Shown here: one piece after another, positions 15,768 through 24,025 of the stretch
Layout: the number at the start of each line of letters is the position of its first letter
Position numbering within the stretch: the first letter of the stretch is position 1
Assembly: GCA_910574635.1 (NCBI GenBank)
Contig: CAJTCG010000024.1
Coordinates: 1 to 34,009 of the forward strand
From: Oscillospiraceae bacterium
GTDB lineage: Bacteria > Bacillota > Clostridia > Oscillospirales > Oscillospiraceae
Direction of reading: 5' to 3'
Length of the DNA: 34,009 bases
Made by a program: the position numbers and the translations under genes
Notes under the pieces: model-generated
The model's input: only the letters and a program-made list of their open reading frames with translations
Told to the model about the DNA's origin: nothing
Databases searched by the model: none

Positions 15768-17519
15768 TTAGTTTGCGCCGGGATTTTTGGAGCGGATCAC
15801 AAACAGCGCGCCGATCATCAGCACGATGCCGATGGGCAGGCCCAGCAGGCCCGGGGCCCCCATGCTCACCAGGATGCCCGCGATGAGGTAGGTGACGCCG
15901 GACACCACCGCGCAGGTGATGGCGTAAGGCAATTGTGTGGACACATGGTTTACGTGGTCGCACTGGGCGCCCGCGGAGGCCATGATGGTGGTGTCGGAGA
16001 TGGGGGAGCAGTGGTCGCCGCAGACCGCGCCCGCCATGCAGGCGGAGATGCAGACGATGGCCATGGGGTTGTCCATGGAGAAGACGTTCTGCACGATGGG
16101 AATCAGGATGCCGAAGGTGCCCCAGGAGGTGCCGGTGGCGAAGGCCAGCAGGCAGCCGATGGCGAACACGATCAGAGGCAGGATCATCTGGAGGCCGCTG
16201 GCGGAAGACCGGACGAAGTCCCGGACGAAGAATTTCGCGCCCAGGGAGTCCGTCATGTTCTTCAGGCTCCAGGCGAAGGTGAGGATCATGATGGCGGGGA
16301 CCATGGCCTTGAAGCCCTCGGGGATGCAGCCCATCATCTCCTTGAAGCTCATGGAGCGGCGGATGAGGTAATAAACCAGGGTGAACACCAGGGCAAAGGC
16401 AGAGCCCAGCATCAGTCCCACGGAGGCGTCGGAGTTGGAGAAGGCGGTGATAAAGCCCTCGCCGTCAAAGAAGCCGCCGGAGTAAATCATGCCGATGACG
16501 CAGCAGATGATGAGGACCACCACGGGAAGCACCAGGTCCAGCACCCGGCCCTTGTCCTCAGGCGCGTCGTCCTCGGCCCCGGCGTAGGGGTTGGAGCCGG
16601 AGAAGAGGTCGCCCTTTTCGATGGCGTTTTTCTCGTACTTCGCCATGGGGCCGAACTCGGCCTTCATAAGGATCATGCCCACCATCATGACGATGGTCAG
16701 CAGGGCGTAGTAGTTATAGGGGATGGCCCGGAGGAAGAGGTTGAAGCCCTGGCCGTCCTCGGCAAAGCCGGCGACAGCCGCGGCCCAGGAGCTGATGGGG
16801 GCGATAATGCAAATCGGGGCGGCGGTGGCGTCGATGATGTAGGCAAGCTTTGCCCGGGAGATGTTGTGCTTGTCCGTAATGGGCCGCATGACGCTGCCCA
16901 CGGTGAGGCAGTTGAAGTAGTCGTCGATGAAAATCAGCACGCCCAGGAGCACGGAGGCCAGCTGGGCCCCGACGCGGCTCTTAATGTGGTCCTTGGCCCA
17001 GCGGCCGAAGGCGGCGGAGCCGCCCGCCTTGTTCATCAGGCACACCATGGAGCCCAGGATAATCAGGAAGATCAGGATGCCCATGTTGTAGGAATCGGTG
17101 ACGGAGGCCACGATGCCGTCGTTGAACACATGGAGGATGGTGGCCTCAAAGGCGAAGCTGGAGTACAGCAGGCCGCCCACCAGGATCCCTAAAAACAGGG
17201 AGGAGTAGACCTCCTTGGTAATCAGCGCCAGGGCGATGGCGATGATGGGGGGAATCAAGGACCAGAAGGTGTTGTAGAAGGGGCTGGGGGACTCCACATA
17301 GCCCACATAGCCGCTGTCCGCGCAGGTTTCGCAGGGGACGGCCTCCCCCTCGTCGGAAAGGACGACGCCGGAGGTTCCGCAGTCGGGGCACTCAATGTAC
17401 TTCGTGCCCGCCAGTTCCGTGGGGTCCTCCCCGGCGGCAAGGGCAGGTACGGTCATGGCCGCGCACAGCAGCATTACAACCGCCAGCAGAGGCAAAAACC
17501 GTCTTCTCAGGGTTCTCAT
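15768..17519 (-). CDS. NhaC-family transporter, probable lysine transporter (LysW-like)
   Basis: This 583-residue protein has a signal peptide (about 1-28), then a short non-membrane segment with two Cys pairs (CPDCGTSG near 44 and CETCADSG near 63). About 11-12 membrane segments of the NhaC antiporter family follow (FIDDYFNCLTVGSVMRPI, ATGTSWGTFGILIPI, AGAVCGDHCSPISDTTIMAS). The family name implies Na+/H+ exchange. However, a complete lysine riboswitch precedes this gene, and NhaC-type proteins under that switch have been predicted to import lysine (LysW). Lysine import, perhaps with Na+ coupling, is therefore the better guess. The Cys-pair segment resembles a zinc ribbon and should face outside the membrane. 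GGAGAGAG precedes the ATG. Confidence 0.85.
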   Translation of the reverse strand: MRTLRRRFLPLLAVVMLLCAAMTVPALAAGEDPTELAGTKYIECPDCGTSGVVLSDEGEAVPCETCADSGYVGYVESPSPFYNTFWSLIPPIIAIALALITKEVYSSLFLGILVGGLLYSSFAFEATILHVFNDGIVASVTDSYNMGILIFLIILGSMVCLMNKAGGSAAFGRWAKDHIKSRVGAQLASVLLGVLIFIDDYFNCLTVGSVMRPITDKHNISRAKLAYIIDATAAPICIIAPISSWAAAVAGFAEDGQGFNLFLRAIPYNYYALLTIVMMVGMILMKAEFGPMAKYEKNAIEKGDLFSGSNPYAGAEDDAPEDKGRVLDLVLPVVVLIICCVIGMIYSGGFFDGEGFITAFSNSDASVGLMLGSAFALVFTLVYYLIRRSMSFKEMMGCIPEGFKAMVPAIMILTFAWSLKNMTDSLGAKFFVRDFVRSSASGLQMILPLIVFAIGCLLAFATGTSWGTFGILIPIVQNVFSMDNPMAIVCISACMAGAVCGDHCSPISDTTIMASAGAQCDHVNHVSTQLPYAITCAVVSGVTYLIAGILVSMGAPGLLGLPIGIVLMIGALFVIRSKNPGAN

Positions 17520-17535
17520 AGCACTCTCTCCTAAA

Positions 17536-17568
17536 TGAAAATAAAGTCATGACAGCTCGTCATGACTT
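17536..17568 (-). terminator. Riboswitch terminator of the lysine transporter
   Basis: AAGTCATGAC and GTCATGACTT form a perfect 10-bp stem with a 5-nt loop. On the minus strand it is followed by TATTTTCATTT. It lies between the riboswitch and the start codon. Confidence 0.78.
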
Positions 17569-17597
17569 CACTCCGTACACACTTTCGGATGAATCCA

Positions 17598-17768
17598 CGA
17601 CAGCGCTCCACCTCCGAAGAGGTGACAGTCCGGGGGATGTTCTCCCCGCGGCCCGGCTCCGGCTCCCTCAGGGGGGAGGGCGAAGCCTCGGCGGAAGCCC
17701 CTTTCCCCCTCCCCGGCTCCTGAACCTCTGGGGAGGCGTACTCTTGACGTCCGCGCCTCTATCATGCT
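17598..17768 (-). promoter_or_regulatory. Lysine riboswitch (L box)
   Basis: The minus strand reads GATAGAGGCGCGGACGTCAA then GAGTA, near-identical to the 5' conserved part of the lysine aptamer. It continues with GGGGAAAGGGGC, CCGCCGAGGCTTCG, GGAGCCGG, GGACTGTCACC and ends with GGAGCGCTGTC. These are the conserved L-box blocks in the right order. Boundaries are approximate. Confidence 0.92.
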
Positions 17769-17775
17769 GGCCCCT

Positions 17776-17803
17776 ATTATAGTAGCCTGTCCCGAAATGT
17801 CAA
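17776..17803 (-). promoter_or_regulatory. Sigma-A promoter for the lysine transporter
   Basis: Minus strand TTGACA (17803-17798), 16-bp spacer, TATAAT (17781-17776), directly before the lysine aptamer. Confidence 0.85.
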
Positions 17804-17980
17804 CCACTTTTCAGAAAATTTTTCCGCCCTTTTGGCCGGGAGGTCCCTGAAACCGGAATCTTTCGGCGGGGATCTCCCGCCCCCTCCCCGGACGGGCCGC
17901 CCGCCTTTGCGCACTTTGACCAGCCTCCGCCCCGGCCTCCCCGGCTCTGTCGGGCAAAACGACGATTTTTGGAAAAGCGT

Positions 17981-18008
17981 TTGACATGGGCCGAGGAGGT
18001 GCTACAAT
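17981..18008 (+). promoter_or_regulatory. Sigma-A promoter for the aminotransferase
   Basis: TTGACA (17981-17986), 16-bp spacer, TACAAT (18003-18008). A short hairpin (TGCGCAGTCTGCGCA) lies in the leader. Confidence 0.8.
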
Positions 18009-18065
18009 AAGGAAATGCGCAGTCTGCGCAGCAAAAAAACGCAAAGCCCCAAGGAGGCGAAAAGG

Positions 18066-19268
18066 ATGAAGTTTTCCAGCAAATGCGAGGCGTGCAGCCT
18101 CTCTCCCATTCGGAAATTCCACCCCTATGTGGTGGCGGCGGAGGCAGCCGGGCGGCGCGTCCTCCATCTGAACATCGGACAGCCCGACGTGGAGACCCCC
18201 CAGGCATTCTTTGACGCCGTGCGGGGCTTTCAAAATTCCGTTCTGGCCTACGCTCCCGCCGGCGGCGTGGACGCGTACTTAGAGGCCGTGCGGAACTATT
18301 ACCAGGGCTTCGGCGTCTCCCTGGCTCCGGAGGATATCCTGGCTACTTACGGCGGCAGCGAGGCCCTTCAGCTCACCGCCGCCTGCATCCTGGACGACGG
18401 GGACGAGGTTTTGATCCCCGAGCCCTTCTATCCCAACTACGACACCTTCATCGGCGTCACCGGCGGGAAAATCGTGCCCATCCCCACCACGGCGGAAGAG
18501 GGCTACCGCTTCGCCAGCCGGGAGAAAATCGAGCCCCTCATTACCCCCCGCACCAAGGCCGTCATGGTCACCAACCCCGGCAACCCCACCGGCGCGGTGC
18601 TCACCCGGGAGGAGCAGCGCCTCCTGGTGGACATCTGCAAGGAGCACGGCCTCTTCCTGGTCAGCGACGAGGTCTACCGGGAGATCATCTACTCTGGGGA
18701 ACCCCTCAGCTCCCTGCTGAAGTTCGAGGACGCGGCGGAGAACATCATCGTCACCGACTCCATCTCCAAGCGCTTTTCCTCCTGCGGCGCCCGGGTGGGC
18801 GCGCTGATCTCCCGGAACCGGCACTTTATGGAGCTGGCCATGAAGATCTGCCAGGGCCGCCTCTGCGCCGCCACGCTGGACCAGCTCGGCGCCGCCGCCC
18901 TCTACCAAACCATGACGCCGGAATACCTGGCCTCCGTCCGGGACGAGTATGGCCGGAGGAAGGACGCTCTAGTTGCGGCCCTCTCCAAGCTCCCCGGCGT
19001 CACCCACAGCTCCCCGGAGGGCGCGTTCTACGTCATGGCCACCCTCCCCGTGGACGACGCGGAAAAGCTCCAGTACTTCCTCCTTCAGGAGTTTGAGGAC
19101 CAGGGCGAAACCGTCATGTACGCCCCCGGCGAGGGCTTCTACGCCACCCCCGGCAAGGGGAAAAACGAGGTCCGCATCGCCTACGTCACGCAGCCCAAGG
19201 AGCTGACCCGGGCCATCGAGCTTCTGGGCCTGGGCATCGAGGCGTACAACCGGAAAAACGGCAGGTAA
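18066..19268 (+). CDS. Class I/II PLP-dependent aminotransferase
   Basis: This 400-residue fold-type I aminotransferase has NIGQPDVETP near the N-terminus, YAPAGGVDAY, the NPGNPTG motif (170-176), SDEVYREI (Asp201 contacts the pyridine ring), and the PLP lysine K235 in DSISKRFSSCGARVG. This is the aspartate/aromatic aminotransferase group; the exact amino acid is not determined by these motifs. The N-terminal KCEACSLSPIRKF is common in a gut Firmicute subgroup. The start at 18066 has AAGGAGG 8 bases upstream. It is divergent from the lysine transporter, but no lysine element lies on its side. It is followed 15 bases later by a Dabb gene. Confidence 0.92.
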   Translation: MKFSSKCEACSLSPIRKFHPYVVAAEAAGRRVLHLNIGQPDVETPQAFFDAVRGFQNSVLAYAPAGGVDAYLEAVRNYYQGFGVSLAPEDILATYGGSEALQLTAACILDDGDEVLIPEPFYPNYDTFIGVTGGKIVPIPTTAEEGYRFASREKIEPLITPRTKAVMVTNPGNPTGAVLTREEQRLLVDICKEHGLFLVSDEVYREIIYSGEPLSSLLKFEDAAENIIVTDSISKRFSSCGARVGALISRNRHFMELAMKICQGRLCAATLDQLGAAALYQTMTPEYLASVRDEYGRRKDALVAALSKLPGVTHSSPEGAFYVMATLPVDDAEKLQYFLLQEFEDQGETVMYAPGEGFYATPGKGKNEVRIAYVTQPKELTRAIELLGLGIEAYNRKNGR

Positions 19269-19283
19269 GCGGGAGGGCCCTTC

Positions 19284-19568
19284 ATGATTCGCCATATCGT
19301 CATGTGGAAATTCCGCCCCGGCACCGAGGCGGAACAGGAACAGTTCCTCAGCGGCCTCCGGGCCCTGCAAGGGGTTGTCCCCCAGCTTCTTCAAAGCGAG
19401 GTCGCCCGAAACGTGGGGGCCGGGAATTACGACGCCGTGCTGGTCAGCGAGTTTAACAGCCTGGAGGACCTGGAAGCCTATAAGAACGACCCCCGGCACA
19501 AGGCGGTCTCCGCCCTGTGCAAGTCCATCCGGGAGGACCGGGTGGCGGTGGACTATGAGGTTTTATAA
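19284..19568 (+). CDS. Dabb-domain (stress-responsive A/B barrel) protein
   Basis: This 94-residue protein is a dimeric alpha/beta barrel of the Dabb family (PF07876): IRHIVMWKFRPGTEAE at the start, NYDAVLVSEFNSLEDLEAYK in the middle, and DPRHKAVSALCKSI towards the end. Bacterial members are of mostly unknown function. GGGAGGGCCCTTC precedes the ATG. It is co-transcribed with the aminotransferase and closed by a terminator. Confidence 0.9.
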   Translation: MIRHIVMWKFRPGTEAEQEQFLSGLRALQGVVPQLLQSEVARNVGAGNYDAVLVSEFNSLEDLEAYKNDPRHKAVSALCKSIREDRVAVDYEVL

Positions 19569-19597
19569 AGTCTCGACATCAATGCCGCCGTATCTAT

Positions 19598-19635
19598 AAA
19601 GAGCCGCGCCGTGAAATCACGGCGCGGCTCTTTTC
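19598..19635. terminator. Bidirectional terminator after Dabb gene
   Basis: AAAGAGCCGCGCCGTG and CACGGCGCGGCTCTTT form a perfect 16-bp stem with a 4-nt loop and a T-run. The next gene is convergent. Confidence 0.92.
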
Positions 19636-19649
19636 AATTTGCAAGGAGC

Positions 19650-20288
19650 TCAGCGGCTGCGCCGCAGGGCCTCCAGGTCTCCCGCCTGGATGGCCCGGAG
19701 GCTTTTCGAGAGCTTTTCCAGGGGCCAGTCCCACCACCGCAGCTCCAAAAGCGCGTCGATGCTCTCCTGGTCAAACCGCCGCCGGATAGGCCTGGCGGGA
19801 ACGCCGCCCACGATGGTATAGGGCGGCACATCCTTGGTCACCACGGACCGGGCCGCCACGATGGCCCCGTCCCCGATGGTGACGCCGGAGAGGATCACCG
19901 CTTCATAGCCGATCCACACGTCGTTCCCGATTACGATATCCCCCCGGTGGTCCCAGGCCTCCGTCACCTCCATCCCGTGGCCCCACTCCTCGTAGAAGAT
20001 GGGAAACACATAGGTGGACAGGGAACCCAGGGCATGGTTGGCGCTGTTCATCAAAAACCGCGCCCCGCAGGCGATGGAACAGAACTTCCCAATCACCAGC
20101 CGGTCGCCGTTGACGGGGTAGTGGTACAGCACGTTGTTCTTTTGAAAGTCCCTGGGATCGCGGGCAAAATCGTTGTAGATTGTAAAATCGCCAATTTCAA
20201 TTCTCGGATTCTGGACGGCGTTTTTCAGATAGATGGTTTGGCTGTCCCCTGTCCTGGGGTACAGCTTCGTGGAAGCCGGAATCGTCAT
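19650..20288 (-). CDS. CatB/Vat-like hexapeptide O-acetyltransferase
   Basis: This 212-residue protein belongs to the xenobiotic acetyltransferase group of left-handed beta-helix proteins. Hexapeptide repeats appear in [20 protein letters not shown], then [19 protein letters not shown]. The catalytic-type His is in [16 protein letters not shown], and [20 protein letters not shown] also matches Vat/CatB proteins. Related enzymes inactivate streptogramin A or chloramphenicol, but many chromosomal homologues are not resistance genes, so resistance should not be assumed. The start is chosen for AAGGAG 6 bases before ATG 20288. It stands alone on the minus strand. Confidence 0.88.
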   Translation of the reverse strand: MTIPASTKLYPRTGDSQTIYLKNAVQNPRIEIGDFTIYNDFARDPRDFQKNNVLYHYPVNGDRLVIGKFCSIACGARFLMNSANHALGSLSTYVFPIFYEEWGHGMEVTEAWDHRGDIVIGNDVWIGYEAVILSGVTIGDGAIVAARSVVTKDVPPYTIVGGVPARPIRRRFDQESIDALLELRWWDWPLEKLSKSLRAIQAGDLEALRRSR

Positions 20289-20415
20289 GGAATCTTCTCC
20301 TTTTTCATTTGACGTTAGTTTGGACGATTCCGGCTCAGGCAATGCAGCGCCTCACCCGCTCCCACTCCCTTCGATTTTAAAGCACGTTTCTAAATATCGC
20401 GGCAAAGCCGCCGCT

Positions 20416-20889
20416 CTATCCCCGCAGCAGCGCCGTCCGGGCGTCCAGCTTCCCGTTCTCCAGCGTCACGACGCCGTAGGTAGGCCGGGCGTAGTCCCCA
20501 ATGCTGCCGGGGTTTAAAAACAGCGTCTTCCCCCGCATGTCCACCAGGGGCTTGTGGGTGTGCCCGAACAAAAAGAGATCCAAATCCTTCTCCTCCGCCG
20601 CCAGGCCCGCCGCCAGCAGGGACTGCTTCACGCCATAGGTGTGCCCGTGGCACAGCAGCACCCGCTTGTCCCCCAGGCGCAGCAGCTTCTCCGCCTCCCG
20701 GGAGCCCCGGAAATAGTCGCAGTTGCCATATACCTGCTCAAAGGGCAGCTCCGGGAAGCGGTCGTGGAGCCGTTCCCCGTCCCGCCAGCAGTCCCCCAGG
20801 TGGAAAACCATCCGGGGCGCCTCCCGCTCCACGGCCTGGATCATATTAAAAATATTCCCATGGGAATCGGACAAAACCAGCACTTTCAT
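20416..20889 (-). CDS. YfcE/MJ0936-family metallophosphoesterase
   Basis: This 157-residue calcineurin-like phosphoesterase has all metal-binding motifs: LSDSHGN at the N-terminus, FHLGDC, YGNCDYF, LLCHGHTYG and FGHTHKPL. Members hydrolyse phosphodiesters or phosphomonoesters using two metals; the natural substrate is unknown. Length is typical. GGAGGAGCACCTTT precedes the ATG, and a good promoter lies about 70 bases upstream. Confidence 0.92.
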   Translation of the reverse strand: MKVLVLSDSHGNIFNMIQAVEREAPRMVFHLGDCWRDGERLHDRFPELPFEQVYGNCDYFRGSREAEKLLRLGDKRVLLCHGHTYGVKQSLLAAGLAAEEKDLDLFLFGHTHKPLVDMRGKTLFLNPGSIGDYARPTYGVVTLENGKLDARTALLRG

Positions 20890-20957
20890 AAAGGTGCTCC
20901 TCCTCTCCGCGTTCAGCGCGGGGCTTTCCCTGCTTCCTCCGTCAAATAGTAAACATC

Positions 20958-20986
20958 AGTATAGTAAAGTCCTTCCGAATTTGCAA
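20958..20986 (-). promoter_or_regulatory. Promoter of the phosphoesterase gene
   Basis: Minus strand TTGCAA (20986-20981), 17-bp spacer, TATACT (20963-20958). Confidence 0.65.
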
Positions 20987-21055
20987 GAATCTGCGGACCA
21001 AATTTATACTTTATTAAGAATTTGCCCGGCATGTTTGCAAAATCCGCCCATTTTT

Positions 21056-21334
21056 CTAAAAGCCTTTCGCCGCCCCGGGACTGCCTGTTTCCCGGGGCCC
21101 TTTCGTATTACTCGATATGGCAGAGGTACAGGACCTCCCGGCCAGCCGCTCCACCACGGTCAGGACGAGGGTATCCCATCCGGGCCGATCCAGGGCCTCC
21201 GTCCAGCGCCCGGCGGGGATGCCGTCCAAGTACGCCTGGGGGACAATGCCCCGGTAGGCGGACTTCCAGCTCTCCTCATAAATCCGGCGGACTTCCAGGC
21301 GGCTCTCCGTCTCCCGCAGCGGCCGAATCTCCAT
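21056..21334 (-). pseudogene. GNAT N-acetyltransferase, N-terminal fragment
   Basis: The first ~65 residues (MEIRPLRETESRLEVRRIYE, then WKSAYRGIVPQAYLDGIP) match the opening of GNAT-fold acetyltransferases. After TLVLTVVERLAG the acetyl-CoA motif A (QxxGxG/A) never appears, and the frame runs into unrelated residues. Another frame at 21107-21145 ends with REVLYLCHIE, stop, which might be the old C-terminus. Most of the domain is therefore deleted. The start at 21334 has AGGAGGGGCAGG upstream and overlaps the end of the GIY-YIG gene. Confidence 0.65.
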
Positions 21335-21587
21335 CCTGCCCCTCCTTTTCCCCAATCAGCGCCAGCTTTTTCCGGCGGTCCAAGCGCTTGATGGCCGCCT
21401 CCCGCCGGAGGGCGGCGGATTTGTCCGCCGCTTCCTCCCGGTAAACCGGCTCCACCGGCAGGCGGCTCCGGGTGTACTTAGCGCCCCTGCCGCTCCGGTG
21501 GGCTGCCAGCCGCCGGGGCAGATCGTTGGTGCAGCCGGTGTAGAGCGTCCCGTCCCCGCAGCGGAGGATGTACACCGTCCAGCCCAT
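21276..21587 (-). CDS. GIY-YIG (URI-type) nuclease-domain protein
   Basis: This 103-residue single-domain protein has WTVYILRCGDGTLYTGCTND (the GIY-YIG pair appears as VYI and YTG), the catalytic Arg in LPRRLAAHRSGRGAKYTR and the Glu in VEPVYREEA. Small proteins of this UPF0213 type are widespread, and their role in DNA metabolism is not settled. The C-terminal tail (GEKEGQDGDSAAAGDGEPPG) is unusual and overlaps the start of the GNAT fragment, so the tail may be a by-product of the nearby deletion. Confidence 0.85.
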   Translation of the reverse strand: MGWTVYILRCGDGTLYTGCTNDLPRRLAAHRSGRGAKYTRSRLPVEPVYREEAADKSAALRREAAIKRLDRRKKLALIGEKEGQDGDSAAAGDGEPPGSPPDL

Positions 21588-21623
21588 GCCGCCGCCTCCC
21601 TTCGTTCTCTGGTTCCGGGAAAC

Positions 21624-21652
21624 ACTATACCATACCGGCGCTTCAAATGCAA
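21624..21652 (-). promoter_or_regulatory. Promoter of the GIY-YIG gene
   Basis: Minus strand TTGCAT (21652-21647), 17-bp spacer, TATAGT (21629-21624). Confidence 0.6.
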
Positions 21653-21780
21653 AGGCCGCATAGGGACTTCCCCGGTTTTCATAGGTTAAGAGGAGAGGGC
21701 GGGCATCCCGCTCCTAAATTCGGTCCGCCGCCAGCCGGGAAAGCGGCAGCCGGGGCCTCGGGCTCCGGTAAGGAGGTCTT

Positions 21781-21984
21781 ATGCTGTCCGCCGCGCTGCT
21801 GCTGTTCGCCAATACGCTGCTGTTTTCCCTGCGCCTCTCTGGCGGCGGGTCCTTCCCCAAGCCCCTGACCGCCGCTGAGGAGCGGGAGTGGCTGGAAAAG
21901 TATGCCCAGGGGGACCCGGAGGCCCGGCAGGTGCTCATTGAACGGAATTTGAGACTGGTGGCACATATTATTAAGAAGGGGTGA
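21781..21984 (+). pseudogene. sigK: Sporulation sigma factor SigK, 5' fragment only
   Basis: The 67 codons encode the hydrophobic pro-sequence ([20 protein letters not shown]), then [20 protein letters not shown] and [15 protein letters not shown], which is the start of pro-sigma-K. Intact SigK continues into region 2 (about 230 residues in total); here the reading frame ends with Gly-stop right after HIIKK, and no later part is found in this window. sigK is a known insertion site of excisable skin elements in Bacillus and Clostridioides, and mobile-element debris with a serine-recombinase start lies within 2.5 kb. AAGGAGG precedes the ATG. Upstream, GCATAGG and CATAGGTT 15 bases apart faintly recall a sigma-E promoter. 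Confidence 0.85.
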
Positions 21985-22074
21985 AGCGGAAGGAAAAATT
22001 TTGTGCGGCGGGGGGCAAGGCTGCATTTCAACGGCACAGCGGCAATTACATTCCGTTGCCTCAAATCCTCATTA

Positions 22075-23082
22075 TAGCAATCCAAGAAATTAACAAGGAA
22101 TACCAGCGGCAGGAAACCAACCAGCACAGTCGGATGGGCGGATCAGCGAGAAAGCCTCAGCAATACCATGCGGAAGCTGGGGCAATAATCTGATTTTCAG
22201 CTTGCGAAGAATCGCCATGATTTTTGACCACATAGTTTCGATTGTATTCAAATCAGGGCTGTACGCTGGCAAGTACCATAATTTCATGCCAGCTCCCTGT
22301 AAAAGCGTTTGGACCTCTTTGACATGATGCGTGCGCATATTATCCATGATAACAATATCCCCTTTGTGCAGTGTGGGAATGAGCGTGTTCTTGAGATAGT
22401 CCAGAAATTTTTCGCGGGTCGTTCCACCGCTGTAAATCGTATAGGCCGTCTCACCATTAAGTCTTACGGAGGAAAGAATCGTGGTATTGGCAGGTGTATT
22501 CAAGGGAGTCTTGTCTACGGACCGCTCCCCGCCAATGGCCCTCCCATAGCGGCAGCTCAAGTCTGCGTTTACGCCGCTTTCATCCAGAAATACCAGTTTC
22601 TCCGCTTCGCATTGCGTGATCATTTCACTCCAGGCTTCTCTCGCCGCCATAACATCGAACACGCTCCCGCTCTGCCGCGTAAAAGGACTTCTTCTTGTAA
22701 ACATAACCAAGACCAATCACGGCCTTTCGCACCGTTTCGTCACTGACAGACAGTCCCTGCTTTTCGATAATCTCGTCGATCGTAATATCCGGCTGGGCCA
22801 TGATCAGTTGATCAATTTCCTGCAAATCTTCCTCTGTCAGGGCCGGTTTCCTTCCGCGTTGACTGGTTTGAAGCTTTACACTGCCGGTTTTCTTCATTTA
22901 CACGCTCAAACGATACACTGTGCTTGTACTCACCCGGAAACACTTTGCTACTGTTTGCGCATCGCGGGTCTGCTCATATACCTGTACCAGTAGTCTTCGC
23001 GCCTCATTTTGTAATATTGCTATCACCTTCTGATAACATTCTACACCTTTAGTCAATTTATTGCTATTTTATTGGATTGCTA
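22075..23082 (-). mobile_element. IS630-family insertion sequence
   Basis: The ends are inverted repeats beginning TAGCAATCCAA (left, 22075 onward; right, reading inward from 23082). Both are flanked by the dinucleotide TA (22073-22074 and 23083-23084), the target IS630 elements duplicate. The length of about 1008 bp and the DDE transposase inside fit the family. An 8-bp direct repeat AAATCCTC also lies just outside both ends (22063-22070 and 23084-23091). Confidence 0.82.
22090..23026 (-). pseudogene. IS630-family transposase, interrupted
   Basis: Three consecutive minus-strand pieces make one transposase. The first is an N-terminal HTH (NEARRLLVQVYEQTRDAQTV, then STSTVYRLSV) ending in a TAA near 22898. 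The second runs MKKTGSVKLQTSQRGRKPAL to about 22660. The third is a DDE domain in another frame, with LVFLDESGVN, VIMDNMRTHH and LPAYSPDLNTIETMWSKIM. The catalytic Asp, Asp and Glu are visible. The in-frame stop and the frame change near 22670 suggest a dead gene. Some IS630 members use programmed frameshifting, but the stop argues against full activity here. Confidence 0.8.
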
Positions 23083-23412
23083 TAAATCCTCGCCAACTAG
23101 CTCGTCAGAACGCTTGATCGGCTCTTTGCCGGACAGGATATCGGCCTTGGAGCGGCGGCCCTGCTTACGTTTCAGCGCATCCATTTTCATCTCAGTGGCT
23201 CTGGCCAATTCAGAGAGGGGAATATCTTTGCGGTGGAGGTTGCAGTCCACGCATTGGATTTGCGCATCATCGTCGCCAATTTGCTCGATAATGGTAGGGA
23301 TGGGGTAGTTGAGCTGCATACCAATGTTATGCCGACGATGGCCGGAAATAATCTCCACGCCGCCGTCACGACCAGGGCGGCATTTTATCGGCTCACGGAT
23401 GCCATAGGTTTT
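23083..23412 (-). pseudogene. ParB-like partition protein, internal fragment
   Basis: About 108 codons match the ParB N-terminal nuclease-like domain: YGIREPIKCRPGRDGGVEII, SGHRRHNIGM, CVDCNLHRKDIPLSELARAT, and a basic linker KRKQGRRSKADILSGKEPI. ParB-like proteins of this kind are typical of clostridial conjugative or mobilizable elements. The start is lost at the IS5-family end (23413) and the C-terminal half is lost at the IS630 insertion (23083), so it is a remnant. Confidence 0.8.
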
Positions 23413-24025
23413 AAGGAAGCACTGATTAAAGCAGGTAAAAGCCAGGCAAACAGACGAAGGTAATAAAAACGACCAATAAAGGGCCATATTGGGGGATAAA
23501 TTCCTCGCTTTTCCAGTCCCAGCCCGGTCGAAGGGCGCAAAAACCTTAGGCGGGGCATAGGGAACCGCCTGCCCTGGCAAGCATGTACAGATTTGCGCTG
23601 GCGAAGAGAACGTGTAATCGGTTAAGATTTTTTCTCAGACCCCGGTAAACGGTCTTCCGAAAACCGAAAATGTTCTTCACAATCCTGTAGGGATGCTCCA
23701 CCTTGCAGCGTACGGCAGATTTTCGGTTTTCAATATACCGCTCCCAGTCAATGGCATTGTCTGAAACCCTGGGGAACCGGCCCGGCCTGCGGTTGATGCG
23801 GTATTCAATGGCAGAAAGCTGCGGATTGCTTTTGATATCTTCCCGTTTCTCTATCCCAAGGTAGGCACTGTCCCCGTAGACCGCCTTATCATCTTCCCGC
23901 AGAAGCCTTGCCGCTACAGTGACGTCGTGGACATTGGCGGTAGTGGCCTCCACTGTGTGGACAAAGCCGCTCCCGGCATCCACGCCGGTGTGGCACTTCT
24001 CGGGGAATTAAATCAGCGTTTCCTT
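23413..24025 (-). mobile_element. IS5-family element, internally deleted
   Basis: The ends are similar inverted repeats: AAGGAAGCACTGATTAAA (23413 onward) and, inward from 24025, AAGGAAACGCTGATTTAA. The element is about 613 bp, too short for a full IS5 (over 800 bp), and encodes only the C-terminal half of a transposase. It sits between a ParB fragment and a serine-recombinase fragment that normally would not touch, so a deletion next to the IS has removed sequence. Confidence 0.75.
23546..24007 (-). pseudogene. IS5-family transposase, C-terminal part
   Basis: The sequence encodes CHTGVDAGSGFVHTVEATTA, VYGDSAYLGIEKREDI, YRINRRPGRFPRVSDNAIDW, and HPYRIVKNIFGFRKTVYRGL, typical of the IS5 DDE domain (second Asp in GDSAY, Glu in VEHP). 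The N-terminal half, including the first catalytic Asp, is missing, and a stop codon separates this part from the upstream frame. It is inactive. Confidence 0.85.

Noticed and set aside
15744..17192. A 482-residue open frame opposite the lysine transporter
   Set aside because: It is rich in Asp, Gly and His repeats as expected for the reverse of a membrane-protein gene, with no domain and no ribosome site.
15768..17519. Simple Na+/H+ antiporter NhaC
   Set aside because: The family match is real, but a complete lysine riboswitch precedes it, so lysine transport is the better functional call.
19650..20288. Streptogramin or chloramphenicol resistance gene
   Set aside because: The fold and motifs fit the family, but many chromosomal members are not resistance enzymes and no mobile or resistance context surrounds it.
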